Source: Rhodococcus spelaei
Lineage (GTDB): Bacteria > Actinomycetota > Actinomycetes > Mycobacteriales > Mycobacteriaceae
Assembly: GCF_006704125.1 (NCBI RefSeq)
Contig: NZ_VIGH01000013.1
Location: 1-42,904, forward strand
Direction: 5' to 3'
DNA: 42,904 bases
Positions 10,464-18,686 of this stretch are shown here, piece after piece. Position 1 is the first letter of the stretch. Each line of letters begins with the position of its first letter. Position numbers and translations under genes: made by a program. The notes under the pieces were generated by a model, which saw nothing but the letters and a program-made list of their open reading frames with translations, made no database searches and was not told the DNA's origin.

Positions 10464-13127
10464 ATGGCAGGTAAGACCGGGACCCGAACTACCACGAGCG
10501 CGTCATCCTCGTCGCGGCCTTCCGCACGCACGGGATCCTCCGCCTCGGGCAGGTCGAAGCCGGCTGCCGCGAAGCCGCGGTCCGGGGGTCGCACCACGAA
10601 GACCGTTTCCACCCCACGCAAGGCGACCGCGCCGCGGGCACGCTCGACCGCCCCGCGTAGGCCCGCCGCCAAGGCGAAGACCAGCCCGCTCAGGGCGATC
10701 GGCAATGGACTCGGACGCGGGTGGACACTGGCCGCGCGTGGGGTCGGCGCCACCACCCGGACAGTGAGCAAGGCCGCGGACATCGAGCACGGTCACCGTC
10801 GCGACGGCATCGCACTCGGACTGATCGCGGGCAGCGTGATCATTGCGGCCGCCATGTGGTTCGCGGCGGGCGGCCCGGTCGGGAACTGGATCGAGACCGC
10901 GGTGCGGGCGGTGTTCGGTGGGGCCGCGGCTCTGCTGCCCGTCATCGGCGTCGGGATCGCGGTCGTGCTCATGCGCTCCGAGCCGCAACCCGAGGTGCGC
11001 CCGCGGCTGGTGCTCGGGTCGTTGCTGATCGCACTGCCCGCGCTCGGCATCTTCCATGTCATCTGTGGGGCGCCGGTCGACGCGCCGGGCCGGGCAGACG
11101 GGGCCGGCTTTGTCGGTTACGCCGCAGGCGGTCCGCTGACCGACGGTCTGACGCTGTGGTTGTCGGTCCCGTTGCTGCTGCTCGCGCTGGGGTTCGGGAT
11201 CCTGCTGGTGACCGGGACGACGGTGCGCGAGGTGCCGGAGCGGCTGCGGTCGCTGTTCGGGACCGCCCGCCACGACGACGACTACGAGCCCTACGACGGC
11301 GAGTACCACGACGACGAGCACGGTGAGTACGACGGCTACGAGCCGGACTACCTGCAGGATCTGCGCACGCTGCGACCGTCCCGTCGGAAGAACTCGGCCG
11401 ACTACGACCCGGCGCTGTTCGATGCGGACGGCTACCCGGTGCACGACCTCGGAGACCCGGAGTCGAACTATCCGGTCGACGAGCCCGCCGACGAGGCCCG
11501 CACCGAGGTGATCGCGCCGTCTCCCGTTGCGGCACCCCCGGCTCCGAAGCCGCGGCCGAAGCCTCAGGTCAAGGTCGCGAAGCCGAAGTCCGAGGACGAG
11601 CCGGAGATGTTGATCCCCGACCGGGTGATCGAGGGCGACTACACGCTGCCGCCGGCGTCGCTGCTGATCGAGGGTGACCCGCCGAAGACCGGCAGCTCCG
11701 CGAACCAGGCGATGATCGAGGCCATCACCGAGGTGCTCGAGCAGTTCAAGATCGACGCCGCGGTGACCGGGTACACCCGCGGACCGACCGTCACCCGTTA
11801 CGAGGTCGAGCTCGGCCCGGGCGTGAAGGTGGAGAAGATCACCGCCCTCGCCCGCAACATCGCCTACGCCGTCGCCACCGACAACGTGCGACTGCTGGCG
11901 CCGATCCCCGGCAAGTCGGCGGTGGGTATCGAGGTGCCCAACTCCGACCGCGAGATGGTCCGGCTGGCGGACGTGCTCTCGGCGCCGTCCACCCGCAAGG
12001 ATCACCATCCGCTGGTGATCGGCCTCGGCAAGGACATCGAGGGCGATTTCGTCAGCGCCAACCTGGCGAAGATGCCGCACCTGCTGGTGGCTGGCTCCAC
12101 CGGTTCCGGTAAGTCCAGCTTCGTCAACTCGATGCTGGTCTCGCTGCTGCAGCGCGCGACCCCGGACGAGGTCCGGATGATCCTGATCGACCCGAAGATG
12201 GTCGAACTGACCCCCTACGAGGGCATCCCGCATCTGATCACGCCCATCATCACCCAGCCGAAGAAGGCAGCAGCCGCGCTGGCCTGGCTGGTGGAGGAGA
12301 TGGAGCAGCGCTACCAGGACATGCAGGCCAACAAGGTCCGGCACATCGACGACTTCAACAAGAAGGTGCGGTCGGGCGAGATCACCGCCCCGCTGGGCAG
12401 CGAGCGGGTGTACCGGCCCTACCCGTACATCCTCGCGATCGTCGACGAGCTCGCCGACCTGATGATGACCGCCCCGCGCGACGTCGAGGAGGCGATCGTC
12501 CGGATCACCCAGAAGGCCCGCGCCGCCGGCATCCACCTGGTGCTCGCCACGCAGCGGCCTTCGGTCGACGTGGTGACCGGCCTGATCAAGACGAACGTGC
12601 CGTCGCGGCTGGCGTTCGCGACGAGTTCGCTGACCGACTCGCGGGTCATCCTCGACCAACCGGGCGCCGAGAAGCTGATCGGCATGGGCGACGGGCTGTT
12701 CCTGCCGATGGGGGCGGGCAAACCGACCCGTATGCAGGGCGCGTTCATCACCGACGAGGAGATCGCCGCCGTCGTCGACTTCGCCAAGAACCAGGCCGAA
12801 CCCGAGTACACCGAGGGCGTCACCACGTCCAAGGCAGCGGAGAAGAAGGACGTCGACCCCGATATCGGCGACGACATGGACGTGCTGCTGCAGGCGGTGG
12901 AACTGGTGGTCACCAGCCAGTTCGGCTCGACGTCGATGCTCCAGCGCAAACTGCGTGTCGGGTTCGCGAAGGCGGGCCGGCTGATGGACCTGATGGAGAC
13001 GCGCGGGGTGGTCGGGCCGAGCGAGGGGTCCAAGGCCCGCGACGTGCTGATCAAGCCGGACGAGCTGGACGGGCTGCTGTGGTCGATCCGCGGCGGCGAC
13101 CCCGACGATGGCGCGGGCGAGGACTGA
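10464..13127 (+). CDS. ftsK: DNA translocase FtsK
   Basis: FtsK pumps chromosome ends through the division septum and activates dimer resolution. The 887-residue protein (M. tuberculosis FtsK is similar in length) has a basic Ser/Thr-rich N-terminal tail and four membrane segments between about residues 110 and 260. An acidic, Tyr/Asp-rich linker follows (DDDYEPYDGEYHDDEH, residues about 270-290). The RecA-like motor carries Walker A GSTGSGKS (544-551) and Walker B LAIVDELAD. The C-terminal winged-helix gamma domain (LVVTSQFGSTSMLQRKLRVG) should read FtsK-orienting polar sequences. Preceded by a leaderless-type promoter; followed by the 13197-13239 inverted repeat. Confidence 0.96.
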   Translation: MAGKTGTRTTTSASSSSRPSARTGSSASGRSKPAAAKPRSGGRTTKTVSTPRKATAPRARSTAPRRPAAKAKTSPLRAIGNGLGRGWTLAARGVGATTRTVSKAADIEHGHRRDGIALGLIAGSVIIAAAMWFAAGGPVGNWIETAVRAVFGGAAALLPVIGVGIAVVLMRSEPQPEVRPRLVLGSLLIALPALGIFHVICGAPVDAPGRADGAGFVGYAAGGPLTDGLTLWLSVPLLLLALGFGILLVTGTTVREVPERLRSLFGTARHDDDYEPYDGEYHDDEHGEYDGYEPDYLQDLRTLRPSRRKNSADYDPALFDADGYPVHDLGDPESNYPVDEPADEARTEVIAPSPVAAPPAPKPRPKPQVKVAKPKSEDEPEMLIPDRVIEGDYTLPPASLLIEGDPPKTGSSANQAMIEAITEVLEQFKIDAAVTGYTRGPTVTRYEVELGPGVKVEKITALARNIAYAVATDNVRLLAPIPGKSAVGIEVPNSDREMVRLADVLSAPSTRKDHHPLVIGLGKDIEGDFVSANLAKMPHLLVAGSTGSGKSSFVNSMLVSLLQRATPDEVRMILIDPKMVELTPYEGIPHLITPIITQPKKAAAALAWLVEEMEQRYQDMQANKVRHIDDFNKKVRSGEITAPLGSERVYRPYPYILAIVDELADLMMTAPRDVEEAIVRITQKARAAGIHLVLATQRPSVDVVTGLIKTNVPSRLAFATSSLTDSRVILDQPGAEKLIGMGDGLFLPMGAGKPTRMQGAFITDEEIAAVVDFAKNQAEPEYTEGVTTSKAAEKKDVDPDIGDDMDVLLQAVELVVTSQFGSTSMLQRKLRVGFAKAGRLMDLMETRGVVGPSEGSKARDVLIKPDELDGLLWSIRGGDPDDGAGED

Positions 13128-13196
13128 CTCGAACTGCGGCTCTTGCCGCGGACGTCGCCCCGCCGGCGGCGCCCAGCCGGCGGTTCCCGATGGCGC

Positions 13197-13239
13197 GAAC
13201 GGACCGTTCGGGTTCACCAACGACCTGAACGGTCCGTTC
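13197..13239 (+). terminator. inverted repeat, probable ftsK terminator
   Basis: GAACGGACCGTTC (13197-13209) and its complement GAACGGTCCGTTC (13227-13239) can form a 13-bp stem with a 17-nt loop, 70 bp after the ftsK stop. Each arm is itself nearly palindromic, so a pair of regulator sites is an alternative. Confidence 0.55.
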
Positions 13240-13242
13240 ACG

Positions 13243-13266
13243 CCGGGAAGCCGGGAAGCCGGGAAG
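13243..13266. repeat. three tandem 8-bp repeats (CCGGGAAG)
   Basis: Three exact copies at 13243, 13251 and 13259, between the ftsK terminator and the riboswitch leader. Role unknown; may be slippage-prone sequence. Confidence 0.8.
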
Positions 13267-13300
13267 TTAGGGCCGCGGATCTGTGGTTGAATGAGGGTGC

Positions 13301-13442
13301 TTTGGAGGGGAGTATCCCCATTCCTGCGACAGTCTCGTCAGCACGAGCGGCAACGTTGCCGCTCCGGGACTGTCGGTCGGTGTTCGCGCCGGCGGGAGAG
13401 ACCTCCGGTGCCTTGTCATCGGCAACCGGAGGTCTGTAGTTC
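13301..13442 (+). promoter_or_regulatory. yybP-ykoY (Mn2+) riboswitch leader of the TerC gene
   Basis: The leader holds the conserved blocks of the yybP-ykoY aptamer in order: GGGGAGTA (13307-13314), CGTCAGCACG (13336-13345) and GAGACC (13398-13403). The middle block is similar to the CGUCAACA of the E. coli mntP element. A stem CGACAGTC/GACTGTCG (13327-13334 with 13368-13375) encloses a variable hairpin, GAGCGG...CCGCTC (13345-13364). P1 can form from GGAGG (13304-13308) with CCTCC (13402-13406). The same CCTCC lies in GACCTCCGGT (13400-13409), which pairs perfectly with ACCGGAGGTC (13425-13434) covering the ribosome-binding site. A TerC/Alx-type gene is the expected downstream partner. The remaining 13128-13300 holds the repeats listed separately. 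Confidence 0.82.
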
Positions 13443-14432
13443 ATGCACGTTTCCCCGCTGGTCTGGATCATCACCTGTCTGGTGATTCTCGGCCTGTTCG
13501 TCTTCGATTTCTTCGCGCACGTGCGCACCCCCCACGCCCCGACCTTCCGCGAATCGGCGTTCTGGTCCGCCGTCTACATCGGCATCGCCCTGCTGTTCGG
13601 GTTGGTCGTGATGTGGGCCTGGGGTAGCGGTCACGGCGGTGAGTACTTCGCCGGCTACGTCACCGAGAAGGCTCTCTCGGTGGACAACCTGTTCGTCTTC
13701 GTCATCATCATGTCGACGTTCGCGGTCCCGCGCGAGTATCAGCAGAAGGTGCTGCTCATCGGCATCGTGATGGCTCTGGTGATGCGCGGGATCTTCATCG
13801 CGGTCGGCGCCGCCGCAATCAATGCCTACAGCTGGGTGTTCTACCTGTTCGGCTTCTTCCTGGTCTACACCGCGATCAAGCTGGTCAAGGACCACGGTCA
13901 CGAGGCCGAGATCGAGGAGGAACGCGAGAGCAGGATCATCCGGATGGCCAAGCGGATCCTGCCGACCACCGACGAGTTCGACGGCGACAAGCTGGTCACC
14001 CGGATCGACGGCAAGAAGGTCGTCACGCCGCTGCTGCTGGCGCTTGTCGCGATCGGGTTCACCGACGTGCTGTTCGCGCTGGACTCGATCCCTGCGATCT
14101 ACGGCCTGACCAGCGAGGCGTACATCGTCTTCACGGCCAATGCCTTCGCGCTGATGGGTCTGCGGCAGCTGTACTTCCTGATCGGCGGACTGCTCGAGCG
14201 TCTGGTCTACCTGTCCTACGGACTCTCGATTATCCTGGCGTTCATCGGCGTGAAGTTGGTGCTGCACGCGCTGCACGAGAACACCCTGCCGTTCGTCAAC
14301 GGCGGCGAACACGTCACCGTGCCGGAGATCTCGACCGGTGTCTCGCTCCTGGTGATCCTCGGTGTCCTGGTCGTCACCACGGTCGCGAGCCTGCTCAAGA
14401 CCCGCGGCGACGCGACCAAGGCCGCAGCCTGA
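13443..14432 (+). CDS. TerC family integral membrane protein, probable Mn2+ exporter
   Basis: A 329-residue membrane protein with about eight or nine helices. The two family signatures are intact: EKALSVDNLFVF (residues 75 on) and FTDVLFALDSIPAIYG (206 on), whose acidic residues lie in membrane segments and are proposed metal ligands. Relatives Alx and MeeF export Mn2+, including to metallate secreted proteins, and tellurite resistance is a side effect for some. The upstream Mn2+-type riboswitch makes manganese the likely substrate. The SD GGAGGT lies 9 nt before the ATG and is inside a hairpin. Confidence 0.9.
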   Translation: MHVSPLVWIITCLVILGLFVFDFFAHVRTPHAPTFRESAFWSAVYIGIALLFGLVVMWAWGSGHGGEYFAGYVTEKALSVDNLFVFVIIMSTFAVPREYQQKVLLIGIVMALVMRGIFIAVGAAAINAYSWVFYLFGFFLVYTAIKLVKDHGHEAEIEEERESRIIRMAKRILPTTDEFDGDKLVTRIDGKKVVTPLLLALVAIGFTDVLFALDSIPAIYGLTSEAYIVFTANAFALMGLRQLYFLIGGLLERLVYLSYGLSIILAFIGVKLVLHALHENTLPFVNGGEHVTVPEISTGVSLLVILGVLVVTTVASLLKTRGDATKAAA

Positions 14433-14447
14433 CCGGCCCCGGGCGCG

Positions 14448-14738
14448 TCAGAGGGGGCCGGTGAAGGTCCCGATGACCGGGTTCCACTCGGTGTACCGGG
14501 CCTCGACCACGATTCCGGCGTGGGTGAACGGGTCGTCCGAGAGGAGCTTCGCGGCGGCCTCTGCGTTGGGAGCATCGAGGAGGAGAAGGGCGCCGCTGTC
14601 GTCCAGGTAGGGACCGGCGGTCAGGACGTGCCGCTGGTTGACCAACTCGGACAGCCAGGCCAAGTGCGCCGGACGGTGCAGGTCACGGTCGGGAACCGAA
14701 CCGTCGCGATAGACGTACTCCACGGCAATGAATGGCAT
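14448..14738 (-). CDS. YciI family protein, paralogue 1
   Basis: A 96-residue YciI-like (ferredoxin-like fold) protein: MPFIAVEYVYRD, then RPAHLAWLSEL with the conserved His, AGPYLDDSGALLLLD, and DPFTHAGIVVEARYTEWNPVIGT. The His and the Asp of DPF are the usual candidate catalytic pair. Some homologues are dehydrohalogenase-like or domain partners, but most have no known reaction. The ATG at 14738 has GGGGGG just upstream. It is a tandem duplicate of the next gene. Confidence 0.83.
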   Translation of the reverse strand: MPFIAVEYVYRDGSVPDRDLHRPAHLAWLSELVNQRHVLTAGPYLDDSGALLLLDAPNAEAAAKLLSDDPFTHAGIVVEARYTEWNPVIGTFTGPL

Positions 14739-14936
14739 GAGACCCCCCGGTTTTCTGCTGCGGTATGAACGTGGAACGCGTGGCCCAGGCACCGTGGACC
14801 CCGACTGCTCGGTCGCCATGACGCAGACCGAGCGGTACGAAATGCCACCGTGCGACGGCGTGCCGAGAGTATTCCTTCAGTCCGCTCGGTACGGGCGAAT
14901 CAGCAACTCCGCCCGTGCCGGTGTCGATCAGACGAA

Positions 14937-14970
14937 CGACAGGGCCGGTCGAACCCGACCGGCCCTGTCG
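14937..14970 (-). terminator. terminator after YciI paralogue 2
   Basis: CGACAGGGCCGGTCG and its exact complement flank a 4-nt loop (AACC): a perfect 15-bp stem, 11 bp past the stop of the minus-strand YciI gene at 14981. It separates the two YciI genes transcriptionally. Confidence 0.8.
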
Positions 14971-14980
14971 ACTCGGGTGC

Positions 14981-15265
14981 TCAGGAGACGAACGTGCCCA
15001 TCACCGGCGTCCACTCGGTGAAGCGGGCGGAGTCGACGAGGCCGGCCTTGGCGAACGGGTCGGCTTCGAACAGCGACCGGGCGGCATCGACGTCGGCGGC
15101 GGACACCAGGATGAGTGCACCGCTACCGTCGGTATACGGGCCGCTGCTCAGCACGACACCTCGCTCGACGAGGCCTGCCAACCATTCGCGGTGATCGGGA
15201 CGGACCTCGTCGCGGGCCGCCGCGGTTGCGGTGGTATAGAAGTATTCGACTGCGATGACGGGCAC
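14981..15265 (-). CDS. YciI family protein, paralogue 2
   Basis: A 94-residue YciI protein, clearly related to its neighbour: both share AVEY, RPxHxxWL, SGPY/AGPY followed by SGAL, DPF, AGxV and TEWxPVxGTF. The GTG start at 15265 gives the same N-terminus as paralogue 1. It lies 35 bp after argA on the same strand and may be cotranscribed with it, ending at the 14937-14970 terminator. Function unknown. Confidence 0.82.
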   Translation of the reverse strand: MPVIAVEYFYTTATAAARDEVRPDHREWLAGLVERGVVLSSGPYTDGSGALILVSAADVDAARSLFEADPFAKAGLVDSARFTEWTPVMGTFVS

Positions 15266-15300
15266 GGGTGGTTCGCTTTCTCTCGGGATTGGGTGAGCGA

Positions 15301-15825
15301 TCAGAGTGTCAGCAGCATGCGACTGTTGCCGAGGGTGTTGGGCTTGACGTAGCTGAGGTCGAGGAACTCGGCGACACCGGTGTCGTACGACCGGCACATC
15401 TCGGCGTACACCTCCGCGGTCACCGGAGTGCCCTCGATTTCCGCGAAGCCGTGCCGGGTGAAGAAGTCGACCTCGAAGGTGAGCACGAACACTCGGTCGA
15501 GTTCGAGCTCGCGGGCCACCTGGATCAACTGCGCGACTACCAGGTGCCCTGCGCCGCGACCCTTGACCTTCGGATCGACCGCGACCGTGCGGATCTCGCC
15601 GAGGTCCGCCCACAGCACATGCAGTGCGCCGCAACCGATCACCTCGCCGTCGTGTTCGGCGACCCAGAACTCCTGGACGGCCTCGTAGAGCGTCACGAGG
15701 TTCTTCTCGAGCAGGATGCGGCCGGCGTAGATGTCGATCAGGCGCTTGATCTCCGGGACGTCGGAGGTGCGGGCGCGACGCACGGTCGGTGCGTCCTGAT
15801 CGGATCCGAGGGGGCCAGAAGTCAT
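15301..15825 (-). CDS. argA: amino-acid N-acetyltransferase ArgA (short GNAT type)
   Basis: A 174-residue GNAT protein, the same length as Rv2747, the actinobacterial L-glutamate N-acetyltransferase that starts arginine synthesis from acetyl-CoA and glutamate. The acetyl-CoA-binding segment VDPKVKGRGAGHLVV carries the R/Q-x-x-G-x-G/A loop, and GCGALHVLWADLGEIRTVAV and FVLTFEVDFFTRHGF are typical of the ArgA-like subgroup. It sits between ftsK and pgsA as in mycobacteria. The start is supported by a -10 box 7 nt upstream. Confidence 0.88.
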   Translation of the reverse strand: MTSGPLGSDQDAPTVRRARTSDVPEIKRLIDIYAGRILLEKNLVTLYEAVQEFWVAEHDGEVIGCGALHVLWADLGEIRTVAVDPKVKGRGAGHLVVAQLIQVARELELDRVFVLTFEVDFFTRHGFAEIEGTPVTAEVYAEMCRSYDTGVAEFLDLSYVKPNTLGNSRMLLTL

Positions 15826-15832
15826 GGGGTGC

Positions 15833-15838
15833 ACAGTA
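15833..15838 (-). promoter_or_regulatory. -10 box of a probable leaderless argA promoter
   Basis: TACTGT on the minus strand, 7 nt before the ATG at 15825. A separate TATTCT box at 15856-15861 on the plus strand may serve pgsA, giving a leader of about 48 nt. Confidence 0.5.
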
Positions 15839-15915
15839 GTCGTGCGGTTTACCGATATTCTTGGCCGTGTGCCGGTCCGATTCGCTTCCCCCCACCCCGA
15901 CTCGGTGGTGCTCGG

Positions 15916-16566
15916 TTGAGCGCCCAGTCGCGGGACGTCGACGGGTCCGTGGTGGCCGACGCTGACCGCGCCGCAGAATCCGTCGGCCAGGAGCGACCGG
16001 TTCCGGTGCTCAACATCGCGAACGTCCTGACGATCCTGCGGATCGTGCTCGTCCCGGTGTTCCTGGTGGTCCTGTTCGTCGACGGCGGTCACAGCACCGG
16101 CTGGCGGATCGGCGCGACGGTCGTGTTCGCGGTCGCCGCCGTGACAGACCGGATCGACGGCCAGCTGGCGCGCAAGTACGGCTTGGTCACCGATTTCGGC
16201 AAGCTCGCCGACCCGATCGCGGACAAGGCGCTGATCGGTGCCGCGCTCGTCGGACTGTCGGTCCTCGGCGACCTCAGCTGGTGGGTGACGGGCATCATCG
16301 CGTTCCGCGAGCTCGGCATCACCCTGCTGCGCTTCGCGGTGCTGCGGCACGGGGTGATTCCGGCCAGCCGCGGCGGCAAGCTCAAGACTCTGGTCCAGTC
16401 GTTCGCGATCGGCATGTACCTGCTGCCGCTGCCCGACAGCTGGTCGACCGCGAGTGCGATCGTGATGGGGTCGGCGGTGCTGCTCACTGTCGCCACCGGC
16501 ATCGACTACCTGGTGCAGGCCATCCGGCCACGGGCGGGCGCACACGCGAACCCGCTGTCCTCGTGA
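15916..16566 (+). CDS. pgsA: CDP-diacylglycerol-glycerol-3-phosphate phosphatidyltransferase
   Basis: A 216-residue membrane CDP-alcohol phosphotransferase that makes phosphatidylglycerol phosphate, precursor of phosphatidylglycerol and cardiolipin. The family signature is complete: D78-x2-D81-G82-x2-A85-R86-x8-G95-x3-D99-x3-D103. Several transmembrane helices follow. Position upstream of cinA/clgR matches Rv2746c (pgsA3). The TTG at 15916 is the longest plausible start; GTG codons at 15949 and 15952 are alternatives. Its stop overlaps the next gene (GTGA). Related CDP-alcohol transferases use inositol phosphate, so headgroup specificity rests on context. Confidence 0.88.
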   Translation: MSAQSRDVDGSVVADADRAAESVGQERPVPVLNIANVLTILRIVLVPVFLVVLFVDGGHSTGWRIGATVVFAVAAVTDRIDGQLARKYGLVTDFGKLADPIADKALIGAALVGLSVLGDLSWWVTGIIAFRELGITLLRFAVLRHGVIPASRGGKLKTLVQSFAIGMYLLPLPDSWSTASAIVMGSAVLLTVATGIDYLVQAIRPRAGAHANPLSS

Positions 16567-17057
16567 CCGATCCGCTGACCGACGGCACCGACGCCGCCGC
16601 CCTGGTGGCTGCGCTCACGGCACGGGGGCAGACCGTCGCGACAGCCGAGTCGCTGACTGCGGGACTGTTCGCCGCCACGATCGCAGGGGTGCCCGGTGCC
16701 AGCCTCGTGTTGCGCGGGGGACTGGTCGTCTACGCGACAGATCTCAAGGCCGCGTTGGCCGGGGTGGACCAGCGGGTGCTGGACGGTGACGGTCCCGTCG
16801 CTGCGAGCACCGCCCGCGAGCTTGCCCTCGGCGCGGCGCACCGGTGCGGGGCGGACTGGGGCGTCGGATTGACCGGCGTCGCCGGCCCGGACCAGCAGGA
16901 CGGGCGGCCGGTGGGGACGGTTTTCCTCGGGATCGCGGGTCCGGACGGGGTCCACATCAGCGATCTCGACCTGCGCGGCGACCGCTGGGCGATCCGGTCC
17001 GCCGCGGTCCGGACGGCCGTGTCGACGCTCCTCGCGCGCGTCCTCGGATCGACGTAG
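16563..17057 (+). CDS. pncC: CinA C-terminal type nicotinamide-nucleotide amidohydrolase
   Basis: A stand-alone 164-residue CinA C-terminal domain (PncC), which deamidates nicotinamide mononucleotide in NAD recycling. Typical segments are TAESLTAGLFAATIAGVPGAS, GGLVVYATDLKAALAGV, GLTGVAGPDQQDGRPVGTVFLG, and the C-terminal helix. The N-terminal CinA molybdopterin-binding-like domain is absent, as in PncC. The GTG start overlaps the pgsA stop, so translation is coupled; in some bacteria this gene is coexpressed with competence or recombination genes. Confidence 0.88.
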   Translation: MTDPLTDGTDAAALVAALTARGQTVATAESLTAGLFAATIAGVPGASLVLRGGLVVYATDLKAALAGVDQRVLDGDGPVAASTARELALGAAHRCGADWGVGLTGVAGPDQQDGRPVGTVFLGIAGPDGVHISDLDLRGDRWAIRSAAVRTAVSTLLARVLGST

Positions 17058-17122
17058 GGATAGGCTCGGTCCGTCGATGCGTTGCGGTGCTTGTTGCCAC
17101 GCAAGTTTCGCTGCCGGAATCG

Positions 17123-17149
17123 GGAACCATTCGGTAACGGTGGCGCGTT
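17123..17149 (+). promoter_or_regulatory. SigE-like ECF promoter of clgR
   Basis: GGAACC (17123-17128), a 17-bp spacer and CGTT (17146-17149) match the -35/-10 of mycobacterial SigE-type promoters. Transcription would begin about 30 nt before the clgR start. SigE control of clgR is established in M. tuberculosis; here it is inferred from the motif. Confidence 0.65.
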
Positions 17150-17185
17150 GAATGAGCAGTCGGGTGCAGATGAAGGAGGTGCCAG

Positions 17186-17581
17186 ATGACGGTGTTGTTG
17201 CGAGAAGCGATCGGTGACAGTCTGCGGCGCACGAGGGTCGCGCAGAGCCGAACCCTGCGCGAGGTCTCGAGTTCCGCCCGGGTCAGCCTTGGCTACCTCT
17301 CCGAGGTGGAACGTGGTCGCAAGGAGGCGTCCAGCGAACTGCTGGCCGCCATTTGCGACGCCCTCGAGGTTCCACTGTCGGACGTGCTCTTCGACGTCAG
17401 CGAGACACTCTCGGACGGTGTGGCCACAACGACGACGGAGCGGGTCTCCGACCAGCGTGAGGCCGTCGGCGCCGAGTCTTCGTCGACTCCGGCCGCGTCG
17501 GTTCGCGACGGGTCGACTCGGATCGCCGGCGACACCCGGATGGTGATTCCGGCGCCGGCGCGGGCCTTGGCAGCCGCGTAG
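17186..17581 (+). CDS. clgR: ClgR, Clp/envelope-stress transcriptional activator
   Basis: A 131-residue Xre-type regulator: helix-turn-helix at residues 8-66 ([37 protein letters not shown]) and a Ser/Thr-rich tail. ClgR activates clp protease genes and, in mycobacteria, the psp genes. The C-terminus Leu-Ala-Ala-Ala resembles the Ala-rich end that marks Streptomyces and corynebacterial ClgR for Clp degradation, closing a feedback loop. AAGGAGGT lies 7 nt before the ATG. It is followed by pspA, as in M. tuberculosis (Rv2745c-Rv2744c). Confidence 0.93.
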   Translation: MTVLLREAIGDSLRRTRVAQSRTLREVSSSARVSLGYLSEVERGRKEASSELLAAICDALEVPLSDVLFDVSETLSDGVATTTTERVSDQREAVGAESSSTPAASVRDGSTRIAGDTRMVIPAPARALAAA

Positions 17582-17673
17582 TCCGCGGGCGCGACGCACG
17601 GCCGGTAGCTATCCCCTTCGGAAGTGTCACCACGGTAGATTCGACAGTGACCACCAGGTCTCGTCCGGTGGAT

Positions 17674-17708
17674 CCGAACAAGCAGGTAGGGGCAGTGCCC
17701 TTGTTCGG
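17674..17708 (+). promoter_or_regulatory. hairpin in the clgR-pspA spacer
   Basis: CCGAACAAG (17674-17682) pairs with CTTGTTCGG (17700-17708) and the loop holds an inner GGGC/GCCC pairing. It lies 64 nt before pspA. It could be an attenuator, a weak terminator or an RNA-processing site setting the clgR:pspA ratio. Confidence 0.5.
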
Positions 17709-17772
17709 TGCGTGACGGTCGCGCATCGGGTCGCGTACGACGCGGCGCATCAATTGGAGGCAGGATCAACCC

Positions 17773-18621
17773 ATGGCTAATCCGTTCGTCAAGGGCTGGA
17801 AGTACCTGATGGCGCTCTTCAACTCGAAGATCGACGAGAAGGCGGACCCGAAGGTTCAGATTCAGCAGGCAATCGAGGACGCGCAGCGCCAGCATCAGGC
17901 ACTTTCGCAGCAGGCCGCATCGGTCATCGGCAACCAGCGCCAGCTGGAGATGAAGCTGAGCCGTCAGCTGGACGAGGTGGAGAAGCTCAACGCGAACGCC
18001 CGGCAGGCCGTCACTCTCGCCGATCAGGCCGCGGCCGCCGGCGACAACGAGAAGGCAGTGCAGTACACGAACGCCGCGGAGGCCTTCGCCGCGCAGCTCG
18101 TGACGGCAGAGCAGAGCGTCGAGGACCTCAAGGGTCTGCACGACCAGTCGCTGCAGGCTGCCGCGCAGGCGAAGAAGGCCGTGGAGCAGAACGCGATGGC
18201 CCTGCAGGCCAAGGTCGCCGAGCGCACCAAGCTGCTCAGCCAGCTCGAGCAGGCCAAGATGCAGGAGCGGGTCAGCGACTCGCTGCGCTCGATGGACAGC
18301 ACCCTGCAGGCGCCCGGCAACACGCCGAGCCTCGACGCGGTGCGCGACAAGATCGAGCGCCGTTACGCGGATGCGCTCGGTTCGGCCGAGTTGGCCCAGA
18401 ACTCGGTGCAGGGTCGGATGATGGAGGTCCAGCAGGCCAGCGTGCAGATGGCGGGCCACAGCCGCCTCGAGCAGATCCGGGCTTCGATGAAGGGCGACGC
18501 GCTGCCCGCGGGCGGCACTGCCGCCGCACCGGCGACGCCCGCCGTGGCCCCCGCCACCCCGGCTGCCCCCGCCACTCCGGCGGCGCAGAATTCGGACGGA
18601 GCCGGTCCCGCGGCCCAGTAG
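17773..18621 (+). CDS. pspA: PspA/IM30 family envelope-stress protein (35-kDa antigen type)
   Basis: A 282-residue, almost wholly helical coiled-coil protein of the PspA/IM30/Vipp1 class, which binds membranes under stress and forms ESCRT-III-like assemblies. [38 protein letters not shown] is the conserved amphipathic start, followed by long Gln/Ala-rich heptads. The last 50 residues are an Ala-Pro-Thr tail of APATPA repeats, as in the mycobacterial 35-kDa protein Rv2744c. GGAGG lies upstream of the ATG. The mycobacterial partners Rv2743c (PspM) and Rv2742c are not next to it: a strong terminator follows at once. Confidence 0.94.
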   Translation: MANPFVKGWKYLMALFNSKIDEKADPKVQIQQAIEDAQRQHQALSQQAASVIGNQRQLEMKLSRQLDEVEKLNANARQAVTLADQAAAAGDNEKAVQYTNAAEAFAAQLVTAEQSVEDLKGLHDQSLQAAAQAKKAVEQNAMALQAKVAERTKLLSQLEQAKMQERVSDSLRSMDSTLQAPGNTPSLDAVRDKIERRYADALGSAELAQNSVQGRMMEVQQASVQMAGHSRLEQIRASMKGDALPAGGTAAAPATPAVAPATPAAPATPAAQNSDGAGPAAQ

Positions 18622-18632
18622 CATCCAGCGCG

Positions 18633-18686
18633 ACGAGAAACGGCCGGTCGGACACCTCAGATGGTGTCCGACCGGCCGTTTCTCGT
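18633..18686. terminator. bidirectional terminator, pspA / fprB
   Basis: A perfect 24-bp stem (18633-18656 with 18663-18686, loop TCAGAT) between the convergent ends of pspA (18621) and fprB (18699). It begins ACGAGAAACGG and ends CCGTTTCTCGT, giving T-rich tracts on both strands. Confidence 0.92.

Noticed and set aside
10503-13241. A 912-codon open frame on the minus strand
   Set aside because: It lies wholly opposite ftsK, has Arg/His/Asp/Gly-rich low-complexity composition and no domain; high GC removes stops from this antisense frame.
13345-13364. Isolated 20-bp palindrome as a regulator operator
   Set aside because: It is better explained as the variable hairpin within the yybP-ykoY aptamer.
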